From: Euphorbia lathyris
Lineage: Eukaryota; Streptophyta; Magnoliopsida; Malpighiales; Euphorbiaceae
Assembly: GCF_963576675.1 (NCBI RefSeq)
Contig: NC_088916.1
Span: 78,261,501 to 78,325,500 of the forward strand
Direction of reading: 5' to 3'
Length of the DNA: 64,000 bases
Below, piece by piece: positions 11,534 to 23,255 of this stretch. The position numbers and the translations under genes were made by a program. The notes under the pieces are model-generated. The model saw only the letters and a program-made list of their open reading frames with translations, was not told the DNA's origin and searched no databases. The number at the start of each line of letters is the position of its first letter. Positions within the stretch are counted from its first letter, which is position 1.

Positions 11534-13237
11534 TGGTACAAAAATTGGGCGAAGAAAAATCCATGCACCAAATATCATGAGTTGAATTTGGAAGGTCAGA
11601 GGCTAATGCTATGAACCCTATAGGTGGCCTATATATTATAATCGAATTATAGCACATACATAATTCTACAATCTATCACGATTCAGAAAGACATTTCTTT
11701 CTTAGTGCATTTAAACTACCTACATTCAGAAAGCAAATTCCGAAATACCACAAAAGGAGATGATGTAAACCAATGAAATTCACCATTAGATCAGATTGGA
11801 AGACAATTTCATGTCAATAATGAAAGCAAAATACTTACCAATTCCCCAAGGAAAAGAAACCATTAGGCTTAATAATCCCTCCATCTAGTGAAATTGCTCC
11901 ATCACTTATAAGTGGAAGAGCAAGTAGCATCTCCTCCCTACTTTTGTAAACTTGCAGGCGAGAAAAGAGGCTGTAAAATAGAGTCTCTCTGAGGCCATAG
12001 GCATCAGATACATACAACAAATTCATGTAATCCACATGGATCATGTTAACAGCGAAACCAATAAATCCAGGTGGGCACTCGCCATTAGGCAATTTTGGCC
12101 GTAGAAGATCAAGCCTTCTTTGATGGTCATCATCCACAAATTCACCACAGTAAGGTCTACAAGGGAAAAATAGTTTGTAATTCAAGAGCTGAATTCCAAA
12201 CAACAATAAAGAAAAGAAAGAGATACATGCCTTAAATTTTCGAGACAAATGACAAGAAATCGACCATCCAGAGTCTGTCCGATAGTAGTACCAAAGCCTC
12301 TAATTCCAGAATCACTATTTATATGGCCTTCCTTGTCATAAGTTTTAAAAGCTTTAACACCTTCGTAAGTCTTGCAAACAATTCCTAGCATTGTCTCTAC
12401 TCCTAAGTACTCTGAAAGAAGCCTGCAATAAGAAAGAATAAGTAAAAGTATATTGAAAACAGTGCAGATAACTAACAACAACTGCATTATCATGCAGCTC
12501 TTTAAAGCAAAGATCAGTGTGGCAGTAATGGAGGCATTTCACTTATTGAAAATAATAAGAGCTCTTGGAATTGTGGAGTACATAAATTAACTGACTACAT
12601 TAGAACCAGGAAGAGTATGATGTATTAGTAAGGAAACTAATCATAAGACTTATTTCATAGAAGAGGAAGAATCTACATGTTAGATAGATAGTAAATATCA
12701 ATAGCAGATAAAATGCAATTTCACACTAACCTGCTAAGATTATCATCATCCACCTTGCCCAGAGTAGCAACAATACCAAGCACATCCTTAGTGAATGCGA
12801 GTTGAGGTGCATGAGTACCATGGCGCGTTGTCAGCTGACACAGAATGCCTCCAGCAGAAGTTTCATGCTGCCGAATCTGCTTTACTGTTTCTGCCTCACT
12901 CTGATTGGAGGAATGGCTTTCACTTTCACCACTAGGAGGTCTTGCGGAGTGATAATTACCAAGAATAACTGAAAGGAAAATTGTCAGTAGCAAAAAATGA
13001 AAATGGAAAAATAGATATTATGCATCACAAATGATTATACAGATAAAATCTCCAAACAATCCTAGCATCTAAAAGTAAATCCTTCTATTTGGAAACACTG
13101 ACTCGAAGTTGAGATAAAAAAAAACTGCTCACACTACAAGTTCTGAGCTTTGGATTTAGTTACAGTTCCTTGACTAGCTATGAAATCATGAAGTAAATCT
13201 TCTTTTCTTTTTCGACCTAGCTTACCTATAATGAGAA

Positions 13238-14870
13238 TTAATTTCCTGACCTCCGAATTTGTTTTTCAAATGATTCTTACTTTATTAATGATAAACACTT
13301 CCCTGTTATAACTTATAAGAGTACAAAAAACAGACTTGAACTAGGACTCCTGCTCATATTATAATTCAAACTTCCTAAATAAAAATTCTGAAAATAAAAT
13401 CATACCCCTATTAGAATTAAAACTTCCTAAATAATAATTCTGATAATAAATTCCTACTCCTCAACGACTAAGACTTCCTAAATAAATAACAATTATGAAA
13501 CTAGTAAGTCCTAAACCTAATCAAAATAACGATTTATTATGATATAGACTAGCTACAACAATTTTAACATTGCCTTCCCCTACAAAAATGAGTGTGATCT
13601 CATGCACAAATATGATAACTGGAGCTACTTCAACATAGTCATAATTATAACAAATCCCCTTGGTCTTTCGTTTCTCTAAACGGTCCTTCCACTGCTGGCC
13701 AGCAGTACCATCTTGATAATTTCTCTTTTTTCATATAGCCTTGGTAATTCAGCAGACTTATGACAGTCATACTTCAGCAGATTTATGCAACTCTACTTTG
13801 ACCACTATTGTGCCTTTCAACAGTGTGTTGATGCTTACAAAAATGCTCACACATATGCAACCAACCAGCTCAAGGGATCATACGACCCATCAAACTTAGG
13901 ACATCCAGTTTCTAGAATTTTGGAAGCAGACCTCCTCCTGCGGTCGTATTCTACTTTCCACCCCCCTGTCTCCTTCCTTGTTGTGCTAGATTGCCTCAAT
14001 TGTTTCTAGTTGGAGTACCATGGCCTCCACCTTTGGCCTGTCTTTGCAGTATGAAGCTCAAAAAGGCTTCAAACTTTTTTTCCAGATTACTTGATTCAAA
14101 CTGTCTTTGCCTTAGAGAGAAACCCAGATCTCTATGATGAGAACTCCTGACCTCTGAATTTGTTTTTCAAATAGTACTTTACCAATGATAAAATGGTTCC
14201 TTTCTATAATAGTACAAAAAGCAGACTTAAACTAGGATTCCTATTCTATTAGATTTAACACTTCCTAAATAAAAATTAAAAATAAACTACTATCCTATTA
14301 GAATTAGAACTTCCTAAATAATAGTTCTGAAAATAAACTCCTATTTCTACTAATACTAAGACTTCCTAAATAAATGATAATTCTGAAAAGGCCTAATACA
14401 CAAATAACCCCCTGAACTTGTCCAAATATTGCAATTGCCCCCTCCAACTTTCAATTGTAACAACTTACCCCTCAAACTTGTCCAATTGTAACAACTTACC
14501 CCTTAAACTTGTCCAATTGTAAAACACAACCCTAAATTGCTGACATGGACTGTAATTGAAGAAACACATGAAATACAAAATCTGCAACGCTCGTGGAGTA
14601 TGATAATCAGATTTTTGGCGTGATACGAATCCGAGAAAACTTTTTTACGGTTGCTTCAAATACAGGGTAAAAAAATTCCCAATTTGGGGTTATGTTTTAC
14701 AATTGGACAAGTTTAAGGGGTAAGTTGTTACAATTGAAAGTTGAGGGGGGCAGTTGCAACATTTGGACAAGTTCAGGGGGTTATTTGTGTATTAGGCCTT
14801 CTGAAAATAACAATTTCTAAATAAATTTACTCTGATTTGGACTAGCTACAACAGTTTCCTAACAAAATAG
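13238..14870. mobile_element. Direct-repeat-flanked insertion, possible retroelement remnant
   Basis: A segment at 13238-13580 (CTGACCTCCGAATTTGTTTT, several ACTTCCTAAATAA blocks, ending GACTAGCTACAACA) recurs in the same orientation at 14147-14860. The second copy is split by the MITE at 14390-14798. The 13585-14146 interior carries no intact frame; a minus-strand KTKGICYNYD stretch near 13660 faintly recalls a retroviral-type zinc knuckle. It sits between DMS3 exons. Reading it as a decayed LTR element is a guess. Confidence 0.4.
14390..14798. mobile_element. MULE-type MITE, 9-bp target duplication
   Basis: It starts GGCCTAATACACAAATAACC and ends with its inverse, GGTTATTTGTGTATTAGGCC, and much of its length is palindromic. 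The 9-mer TTCTGAAAA flanks both sides (14381-14389 and 14799-14807). It is the same family as 37626-38003. It lies in the long gap between exons of the DMS3-like remnant. Confidence 0.9.
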
Positions 14871-15233
14871 TTTTCGGTTTATATCAGCAAAAACTTTACT
14901 GAAATATCTTGTCTAATTAAATTAACTAAAACATCGAAGGAGACAGTGTATACGAATGACAAATCTAGACATTGCCACCACAGTACTTAAATACAAATTG
15001 CAATGTGAAATTTCTGCTTTTTTTTTTACAAATGTCAGCTCCATAAAAATAAAATATAAATAACAGAAGAATTGCTTTTGATTTACGTCCACATCACAAC
15101 AAAATGTAAAGATGTTATGCAAACTGAAAACCTTAGAATTGTATATGACGGATTGGGCTTGCATAGAACCACCATTTTGCATTTCATTACTTGGGATAAT
15201 ACTAGCGTCTTCTTCCATCAGAGCTGACAAATT

Positions 15234-16919
15234 CTGCGGAAACACTCTATGTAAGAATTACAGCTAAAACAAAAGGATCGACTTAACATTTGCAACTATG
15301 AACATATCATCTCAAAGAGCAACAAGACACTATGTTCCCTACACAAATAGGTAAAGCAAGGCACATTTGTATGATATTATTACTTTAACTCTAATAATGA
15401 TAAAATGGGTTGGAGTAAAAACATTGTAGCAATATCAAAACAGAGAGAGAAAATGATAAAAACATGGTTTGATGCAGTAAATTTGATGAAATGTGTTGGA
15501 GATGATCTAAGCCCTGGTTAGTTGCAAACTGAAGAGAACAGTTCATTATACCCAAAAAGCAATATTACCATCCATACGTGGTTCAGATCAACGCGGTTAG
15601 GTTTTGACAACAACAAATTTAACTTGTTAAAACTAATTTGTGTGACTCACTTATATACCAAGTAAAATAAAATTCACTTGAAATTATATGATTATTGATT
15701 TATACACGTGACCAAGATCAGGTAACAAGTTATCACTGCATATTGATATTACTCGACGAGTAACACCTTTCATTCCAAGTCAATATATTAGTTGGACAAA
15801 TAATCATTGCGTTATACAAGCATTTATATGAAATTAGCCCTTTTAAATTTAATAAAATATTTAGATTTTGTTTTTAACATCTTCTAAACACTGTATTTTT
15901 TTTCCATGTGTATACATATGATTGTGATTTGTTACTCATGAGTTAACAAATTACGAACACGTGCAGTGGAGATGGCATGATTTCTGACATAGAAGATAAT
16001 TTAAGGAATTATTTTCAAATTGAACGAACTTGTCAACGTTAGGAGTAATATTGCTCTTAATTGTCAATCTTAGAGGCACAGTTGCACAATTTTAGATGTT
16101 AGAGGTAAAATTGCACATACCTATCAATGTTGAGGCTATTTTTACATCTTATCTGAGTTTCAAATTTTCTATTAGTATGTGTTCGCCGCTTACCCTTCCT
16201 CGCTAACCAATCTTTAATCAAATAAATATTTCTATTAGTATGGATGAAATTGAGTTTACTTAAAAATGTTATGCATAAAATTTTATTATTTTATATATTT
16301 AGTGTACATATGTACTTTGTGAAAAAATATTAGGATCAAATTTAGAACTTATCCGTAAATTAATTATGTATGGAAATTATAACAAATTTATTTAAGATAT
16401 AACACCTCATTTCAAATGGCCAATTTTTTATTTTTCAATTTTCACATTTTTTAAATATAAAATTTATTTGTTGCAATAAAATGAGCAAGAGAGTGGAGAA
16501 TTTATCTATACATGAGTACTCATGGTTGTAATATAAAATAGGTATACTTTGTAATGGAGTCCTCGTTTTAATTAGATGCCGTAAAATATAGTTTTCTGCT
16601 TATTTATTTTTAAAAATAATATGTGAATTTATAGTCATAACATTTTTTATGAATATAAAAAATAATAAAAATAAATTTTTTTTAATTTTCCTAAATGACA
16701 TATAGTTTTGAATAAAAAATAAACTAAGCGGATAACCATCATAAGTCATATGATGTAAAATATGGAAACTTATCTTTGACCTATTTCAAACAAAAGAAAC
16801 ATTGAATCTAAGCAATATCGTCCCAATTGGTAAGCAGTTACATATATAAACAAAAATTATAATATTTATTTTAAGAAAAAAGAATAAATAAAATTATAAT
16901 AATTAAATATTAATGGTAA
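15234..16919. other. Intergenic, AT-rich, no gene seen
   Basis: No exon or RNA gene is recognised. The stretch at 16020-16160 is a diverged copy of the GTTAGAGGTAAAATTGC repeat that forms the ends of the MITE at 7888-11297, with its interior sequence at 15890-16010. The first exon of the DMS3-like gene would be expected here but was not found. Confidence 0.5.
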
Positions 16920-17572
16920 GTCCATAAGCTTCCTCTGGAAAGGGCTTAGCGCCGTTTTTGCTGAGTTTTGCTCGGGGGTTAGTTTGGATGTGGGTAATGG
17001 TAAGTCCATAAGCTTCTGGTTTGATACCTGGATTGGGGATAAACCTTTAGTGGATGTGTGCACTCCCCCCCCTAGATTGGGGATAATCCCTTGGATATTT
17101 GGAAGATCATTTGGTCTCTAACTCAGATAGATACAGAAGGCATTTGGCGACCTCTGGAGCTTGCGGTAGATGTAGAGGCCATGTTGAATCGTTGTGCCAC
17201 GCTCTTAGGGATTTCCCTAAGAGTGAAGAGGTTTGGAAGAAAATTCTCCCTTATCATACTTTCTCTTTCTTCATGTCCCATTCTGTGAACGACTGGTTCT
17301 CAGATGGTATTAGGGGAAAGTTATTGTCTTATATGGAGCATGAGGACATTTTCTTTGCCATTATTTGTCATCAAGTGTGGAAATGGAGGAACGAGGAGAT
17401 TTTTGATAATAAAGTTGTGCTTTTGCCTAACTTAGCTGAGTTCTTTTTGAAGAAACTCTCCTCTATTATTGATAGTTTCAAAGGTGAGTCCCTTGCCAGA
17501 TCTTCCCCGAGTAGTGATGTCCACCTCGTGAGCTGGAGCAGGCCGAGAGAGGGGGTTGTGAAGCTGAATACT
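16920..17572 (+). mobile_element. L1-type LINE fragment (RT tail, zinc-binding region)
   Basis: Reading frames give LDVGNGKSISFWFDTWIGD at about 16985, then CGRCRGHVESLCHALRDF (zinc-binding RT segment), then VNDWFSDGIRGKLLSYMEH and SWSRPREGVVKLNT, where the RNase H domain should start. It is closely related to the copy at 32490-33768 (DACSRCRAHAETLCHVLRD, HDWFSEGVRGNLL, GWSRPGEGMVKLNTDGS). It has frame breaks. It stops abruptly at 17572, where a TTCAG-rich element begins. Confidence 0.8.
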
Positions 17573-18556
17573 GTTCTTTATCACTTAATTTCAGTAACAA
17601 TCAATTCAGTTCAGTTCAGTTCAATTCAATTCAATTCAGTTCAGTTCAATTCAATTCAATTCAATTCAATTCAGTTCAGCATTCAGTTTCAGCATTCAGT
17701 TTCCGCATCCAGTTTCAGCATTCAGTTTCAGTATTCAGTAATTTATCATTATTTATTATATTATAATTATTTATATATAATTTATTATTATTATTATTAT
17801 TTATCTATAATTTATCATTATTTCTCTTCAAAATTTTTTTTATCATTATTTTTTTTATTATTATTTATAGTTTATCATTGTCTATAAATTAGATAAAAGT
17901 CAAGAAATGATAGTTTATTAAAGTATATATGGTTTAATAAAAAAAATAAAATTAAAGTATGCATCCGTATTTAAAAATTAGGAATTGCATCCATATTATG
18001 AATTATTTCTCAAATTTATCCAATTTATCAATGTTAGGGATAAAATTCCACCATTTTAGTCGTTAGAGGTAAAATTACTTCTGACCCAAAACGTTATTTT
18101 TGCACTTTAACCCTTAATTAAAATAAAAAGTTAAGAGTTTGTATTCATATGAAGATTTGTATTTAATTTCATAGGCTTTAAATTATATATAAATTTGTGT
18201 TTGTATGTAATTTGTATTTTTAACTTAAATTAGACTTATTTTTATTTAATTTCATAGGCTTTTATCGAGCCAAGATTTTATCATCTCGGGCTTTTATTTG
18301 ATATTCAATTTAGTTTTATCTTTAATAATATATTTATTTATTATTGATATTATTAAATTTATTAGAACCATTATTATTATTATAAGTTCATTAATGTCCA
18401 ATATTATCATGAAAATTATTTTAAAGTCTAATATCATCATTATTGTTAAGTTCGGTTAAATTGGGTAGCATTCAGTTAAGTTCAGTATTCAGTAGTATTC
18501 AGTTAAATTCAGTTCAGTTCAGTTCAGTTCTTTTCAGCGATAAAGAACGGAGCCTT
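17573..18556. mobile_element. TTCAG/TTCAA-repeat-ended element interrupting the LINE
   Basis: The left end (CTGTTCTTTATCACTT) and the reverse complement of the right end (GGCTCCGTTCTTTATCGCTG) match as inverted termini. Inside each lie pentameric runs, TTCAGTTCAATTCAATTCA at 17606-17720 and CAGTTCAGTTCAGTTC at 18500-18535. The middle is AT-rich and includes a fragment (about 18010-18117) of the GTTAGAGGTAAAATTAC repeat. A related right end occurs at about 49635-49695. No target duplication is clear. Confidence 0.5.
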
Positions 18557-18631
18557 AGTTTGGAATCTCTTTTTTTTTGGGTTAAATGAGAAATTAAATC
18601 CTAATCGAACATTAATATGTAATTCTAAAAT

Positions 18632-20042
18632 ATAGGTGTCACTTCCTCCTTTTTTAGTGATAAAAAATTTAATATATTAATTTTAATTTTATTATATATA
18701 TTTATCTATAAAAAGATTATTGTATCCGTACTATATCTAAGAGTTCTACAGAATTTAAATTAATCCCTAAAATCTCTCTAATTCTCTACACATCTATATC
18801 TATATATAATATAAAACAGTAACGATGGAACTGAGGTGTTACTTCCTCATTTTTTAGTGATAAAAAATTTAATATATTAATTTTAATTTTATTATGTATA
18901 TTTATCTATAAAAAGATTATTTTATCCCATATATCTAAGAGTACTACAGAATTTAAATTAATCCCTAAAATCTCTTTAATTCTCTACATATCTATATATA
19001 ATATAAAATAGTAACGATGGAACTGAGGTGTTACTTCCTCCTTTTTTACTGATAAAAAATTTAATATATTAATTTTAATTTTATTATATATATTTATCTA
19101 TAAAAAGATTATTGTATCCGTACTATATCTAAGAGTTCTACAGAATTTAAATTAATCCCTAAAATCTCTCTAATTCTCTACACATCTATATCTATATATA
19201 ATATAAAACAGTAACGATGGAACTGAGGTGTCACTTTCTCCTTTTTTAGTGATAAAAAATTTAATATACTAATTTTAATTTTATTATATATATTTATCTA
19301 TAAAAAGATTATTGTATCCGTACTATATCTAAGAGTTCTACAGAATTTAAATTAATCCTTAAAATCTCTCTAATTCTCTACACATCTATATCTATATATA
19401 ATATAAAACAGTAACGATGGAACTGAGGTGTCACTTCCTCCTTTTTTAGTGATAAAAAATTTAATATATTAATTTTAATTTTATTATATATATTTATCTA
19501 TAAAAAGATTATTGTATCCGTACTATATCTAAGAGTTCTACAGAATTTAAATTAATCCCTAAAATCTCTCTAATTCTCTACATCTTCTATATATAATATA
19601 AAACAATAACGATGGAACTGAGGTGTCACTTCCTCCTTTTTTAGTGATAAAAAATTTAATATATTAATTTTAATTTTATTATGTATATTTATCTTATTTT
19701 ATCCCATATATCTAAGAGTACTACAGAATTTAAATTAATCCCTAAAATCTCTTTAATTCTCTACATATCTATATATAATATAAAACATCTATATCTATAT
19801 ATAATATAAAACAGTAACGATGGAACTGAGGTGTCACTTCCTCCTTTTTTATTGATAAAAAATATAATATAATATATAATATATTAGTTTTTATTTTATT
19901 ATTATATTTATCTATAAAAATATTATTTAAAGTAAATATGAAAATCAAATAATAATATTTAATTTATATGTCATTAATTGTAATTATTAGATTGTATTTT
20001 TATTAATATTTATAATGATTGGGGTTTAACCCTAAAAACTAG
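18632..20042. mobile_element. Second Helitron-derived array, ending upstream of the RAD52-like gene
   Basis: About seven units of about 195 bp, each GAACTGAGGTGTCACTTCCT, TAGTGATAAAAAATTTAATA, then CCCTAAAATCTC subrepeats and the TCTATATATAATATAAAACA head, run from 18632 to about 19850. The end reads TTAATATTTATAATGATTGG, then AACCCTAAAAACTAG before a T. This matches the CTAG terminus of the Helitron at 8326-11150, except that the GC hairpin is replaced by GGGGTTTAACCC, itself a short inverted repeat. No coding capacity is present. Confidence 0.75.
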
Positions 20043-20077
20043 TTTACGTTAAAATGATTGGGGTTTAACCCTAAAAA
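20013..20077. promoter_or_regulatory. Duplicated AACCCTAAA (telo-box-like) segment upstream of RAD52-like gene
   Basis: TGATTGGGGTTTAACCCTAA occurs twice, near 20015 and 20054, offset by 39 bp. It contains AACCCTAA, similar to the telo-box found in plant promoters and 5' UTRs. The first copy lies within the Helitron-type end; the second is about 110 bp before the start codon. A regulatory role is inference. Confidence 0.4.
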
Positions 20078-20183
20078 AGGTTTATGCACTGTTACTCTCC
20101 TCCGCCCTGCCCTCTGCCTGAAGTGAAGCCGGACAAGACTAGAGGTCTTCCATTTTCCAACTCTCACAGTTGTATACCGCAAA

Positions 20184-23100
20184 ATGTCGACCATGAAACT
20201 GAAATTATTTACAGAAAGATTAGTGTCTCATCAGTCCCCATGGAAACCGACGCAATCACCTTGGCTTCTTTCGAGACAAGTGTATCATTCGACGTCGTCA
20301 TCGTCATCGTCTTTTGCTTTAGGAGAAACTGAGTTAGAAAGCGGCGAAGTCCCAACTTCAGGAATCAGCAGGCCACTGTCCGAAATCCTCAAAGTACTTA
20401 ACAAGAAAGTTCCTGATTCACTCGTCAAGCAACGCCTTGAGGACGGCTTCTCTATCAAATACATCCCTTGGTACTATCTCCCTCCCTTTTAACTGCAATA
20501 ATCGAACAATTGTTAGATTAGGATTCGAAAATTAGGTTTAAGACTAACTGATTCTCGATCCATTGCAGGCATCTAGTGAACAGAATAATGAATTTACATG
20601 CTCCGGGTATGCTAGTAGTCAGTTTCCAAGTGATTGAACTTGCACATAGACAGTCATTTTGTGCAATTACTTGTAGTTTTCGAGCTCAATCCTGTATGCT
20701 TATAAGTTATATGATGTATTGCTTTGTACATGTATTGCAGAATGGTCCGGTGAGGTTCGAAACATAATTTATTCGGCTGATGGCAAGTCTGTGTCTGTTG
20801 TTTATCGTGTGACACTATATGGGACAGATGCTGAGGTATCTTACTCACTCTATGCTTGTTTCTCTGTACTAATAATTTAGCCATGTTTCTTAGACCTGAG
20901 CTATAGCTTCTCATTTCCAATTTCTATGATTGGGTAAACGATTTCTATGGTTCTTGCTATGTGTGGTTGTGATGGTGAATTTTGCATCTCAAAGAAGATC
21001 GGTTACTTTCATTTGTCTCTTGAAAGTTGATTCAATTTTGGCTGGCTATGTATACAATATAGGATTATTTTACTCATTTTCTGCAACTTAGAAAGTTGGG
21101 TTGTTTTGGTTCATGACTTTATGAGGATCATATAATCATTTTACTGCAATATGCAACAACAACTCTTTTTGTGACAATGTCTCTCTGGGTTGATTAATAT
21201 GACGAATGCCAAATGACAAATTTCTGGCTGGAAATATACATGGCACGAGACATTAATTTTTCTCTGTAGTTAGGTTTTATTTGTTTGATATTTTGTTCGA
21301 AGCCGTATTACCTTTCAGAATATTTCCTTTACTTTCATAGACTTTCAAAGGGCACTTTAAGAAAATCTAAACTGAGCTAATTGGCTAGAAGAAGCATGTT
21401 ATATATTGTAAGACCTAAATTTTTTGGTTGCAGCCTACTTCCTAGATCATTCATGTATGCATCCTTGATTCCAAATTAAGTGAAAATATTTTTGGTTTCT
21501 TGGGAAAATTATGATCTTTATTGTGAAATTTTTTATTGTTTGCCTCAGAACAGTCTTGACTTTTTAGCCTGGCTTGGTAGCTTTAGTTATTTGAGTCTTT
21601 CTGTTTTATTATCGTATTACTGGATTTACGGTTACCCATATTGTTGATGTCAGATAGGTCTGTAATCAAGCCGAGCTTTGGCCTTCTCATGCTCGACTTG
21701 TCAGAAAATTGATGAGATCAAGCTCAAACTCAACATCTTGTTTGTGAGCTGCTCGCGAGCTTGTTCACGAGCTTTGCTCGCGAGCAGCTCATTAATTGTG
21801 TTCATGAACTTCGCTCGCGAATAGCTCATTAACTATGTTTATTTAAAATTTCTTTAACACAAATGTATAGTTTTGAAACCTACAAAACTAAAGTTTACAC
21901 AAAACTACATTGTTTTACATTTCCCCCTTTATAGAAATACTGTTATTAAAAAATAATCAAACCAAGCTTGCTCACGATCGTGTTCATGAATATTATAATC
22001 GAGCTTGTTCACGAATCTATAACCGAGACTGCTCGCGAGTTTTGCGGTGCTCAAGCTCGGAACGTTTATAAAGCAAGCCGAACACGATCGAGCTTTTATC
22101 GAGCTGCTTATGAGTGGCTCGGCTCGGCTCATTTACAACCCTAATGTCAGAGAAAAATCCATGAAATCCACACAAATTAGAACTAGAAACTCCAATGGAG
22201 GAAAACATAAGATACTGAATTTTGTGTTTTTGCCATTTCCTACATCAACAGGGTGAAATCTGTGATTAAGTTGTTAAGAACTATGAAGGGGAACTGTTTC
22301 CTCCTCTCACTGGGATTTCTCATAGTCAGCGTTGTAAAAGACATAATATAGGGCATATGATTTTTCATATCTAGAACTTCTATGATCCATTAGAACCAGC
22401 CAATCTGCTAGGAGCTTTTTAGGGAATATTATTCTCTCTAAAAGATTTATTGGCGCGAAGTCACGGGTTCGAGTCTTAGGAGCGGCCTCTTGCCAAAAAT
22501 TGGCAGGGGAAGGCTTGCCCCCAATACACCCTTGTGGTGGGACCCCTCCCGGACCCTTGCTTACCGGGAACGCATAGTGCACCGGGCTGCAACTCTTATC
22601 TCAATAGTAAATAAATATTTGATGCCTATATAATGCAACCCCTGATTGATTCTTGCTAATTATTCAATAAAATATAGTTTCTAAAGTTCTATCTCAGCTG
22701 CGTTCCTCTGTTCAATTTTACATCATATGGCTATTTATGAATTGGCTTTTTATTTCTATTGAAGTATGGAAATGGGAGGTTTTGACATAATGTTAAAAAA
22801 TGCTTCTCCATTTTATATAAATCATGTTCTTTGTGGTATGATGAAAAACACATTGGTGTCTTGTTGCTGAACCTTGTTATTTATATTGGTAACTGTGGTT
22901 TAGCTTCCATGGGATTGATATAGGTTCAATGTGGTGTACTGCTGCTATCTGCATGGTTTGTAATTTAGATGAGGCTATGTTTTAGAAATAACGTTCCCAT
23001 TATCCATTACCGATCAATCTATCATTAACTAATTCCTCGTTTCCGCCATTAAATGATTGAGCTAGATATACAGAGAATCAATTGGGACTGCTTCAACAGA

Positions 23101-23209
23101 TGATGTGGGTTATGGAGATCCTGTACAAAAGGCAGAAGCAATGGCATTTCGTCGCGCTTGTGCACGCTTTGGACTCGGACTTCATCTGTATCATGAAGAT
23201 ATGATGTAG
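20184..23209 (+). CDS. RAD52-1: RAD52-like organellar DNA-binding protein (RAD52-1/ODB type), 4 exons
   Basis: The exons are 20184-20470, 20569-20606, 20741-20835 and 23066-23209, all joined at GT-AG sites in frame to give 187 residues. The family binds single-stranded DNA and promotes annealing and recombination, mainly in mitochondria or plastids. The conserved core is clear: GISRPLSEILK.LNKKVPDS, IKYIPW, NRIMNLHAPEW, SGEV, VYRVTLYGTDAE, QKAEAMAFRRACARFGLG and a C-terminal HLYHED. The first ~45 residues are rich in S, R and K and poor in acidic residues, like an organelle presequence. The start was chosen as the first in-frame ATG. The length is close to the Arabidopsis RAD52-1 protein. Intron 3 (2230 bp) holds an hAT MITE and a SINE. 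RAD52-1 versus RAD52-2 assignment is less certain than the family. Confidence 0.93.
21655..22143. mobile_element. hAT-type MITE in RAD52-like intron 3
   Basis: It begins TAGGTCTGTAATCAAGCCGA and ends GGCTCATTTACAACCCTA, which are inverted counterparts. The 8-mer ATGTCAGA flanks it (21647-21654 and 22144-22151). The subterminal parts are GAGC/GCTC-rich and the centre AT-rich. It is non-coding. Confidence 0.9.
22450..22591 (+). mobile_element. Au-type SINE fragment in RAD52-like intron 3
   Basis: The segment GCGCGAAGTCACGGGTTCGA includes a Pol III B box. It is followed by GGCCTCTTGCC, a CCCTTGTGGTGGGACCCC-like block and the terminal AGTGCACCGGGCTGC, all characteristic of the plant Au SINE family. 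The 5' A-box region is not recognisable, so it is probably 5'-truncated or diverged. No target duplication is evident. Confidence 0.8.
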
Positions 23210-23255
23210 CAAAAGGTACGAGGTTTGTTTCGGAGCTTCTTTTGCCTTTTTTTTT

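Larger units (their letters stand above)
11839..15233 (-). pseudogene. DMS3: DMS3-like gene remnant (SMC-hinge RdDM protein), four exons
   Basis: In plants DMS3 is an SMC-hinge-like protein of the DDR complex, which recruits RNA polymerase V for RNA-directed DNA methylation in the nucleus. Exons read on the minus strand are 15233-15132 (NEMQNGG), 12968-12731 (ETVKQIRQHE, LGIVATLGKVDDDNL), 12422-12231 (LLSEYLGVETM, VICLENL) and 12156-11839 ([47 protein letters not shown]). Frame is kept across the last three and splice sites are good; the 12231/12156 intron uses a GC donor. I found no start exon, no coiled-coil exon between 15132 and 12968, and no exon for the roughly 80 C-terminal residues beyond the GTAAG donor at 11838; a Helitron fragment lies there instead. 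Hence it is probably a pseudogene. It could be intact if unseen exons are highly diverged. Confidence 0.8.

Noticed and set aside
17584..17887. Continuation of the LINE frame into Ser/Phe/Gln-rich sequence
   Set aside because: This is translation of the TTCAG/TTCAA repeat and AT-rich DNA inserted into the LINE.
20084..20332. Open frame starting 100 bp upstream of the RAD52-like start, in another frame
   Set aside because: It overlaps the real exon 1 out of frame and has no family resemblance. At most it is an upstream or overlapping leader frame, and I have no evidence that it is translated.
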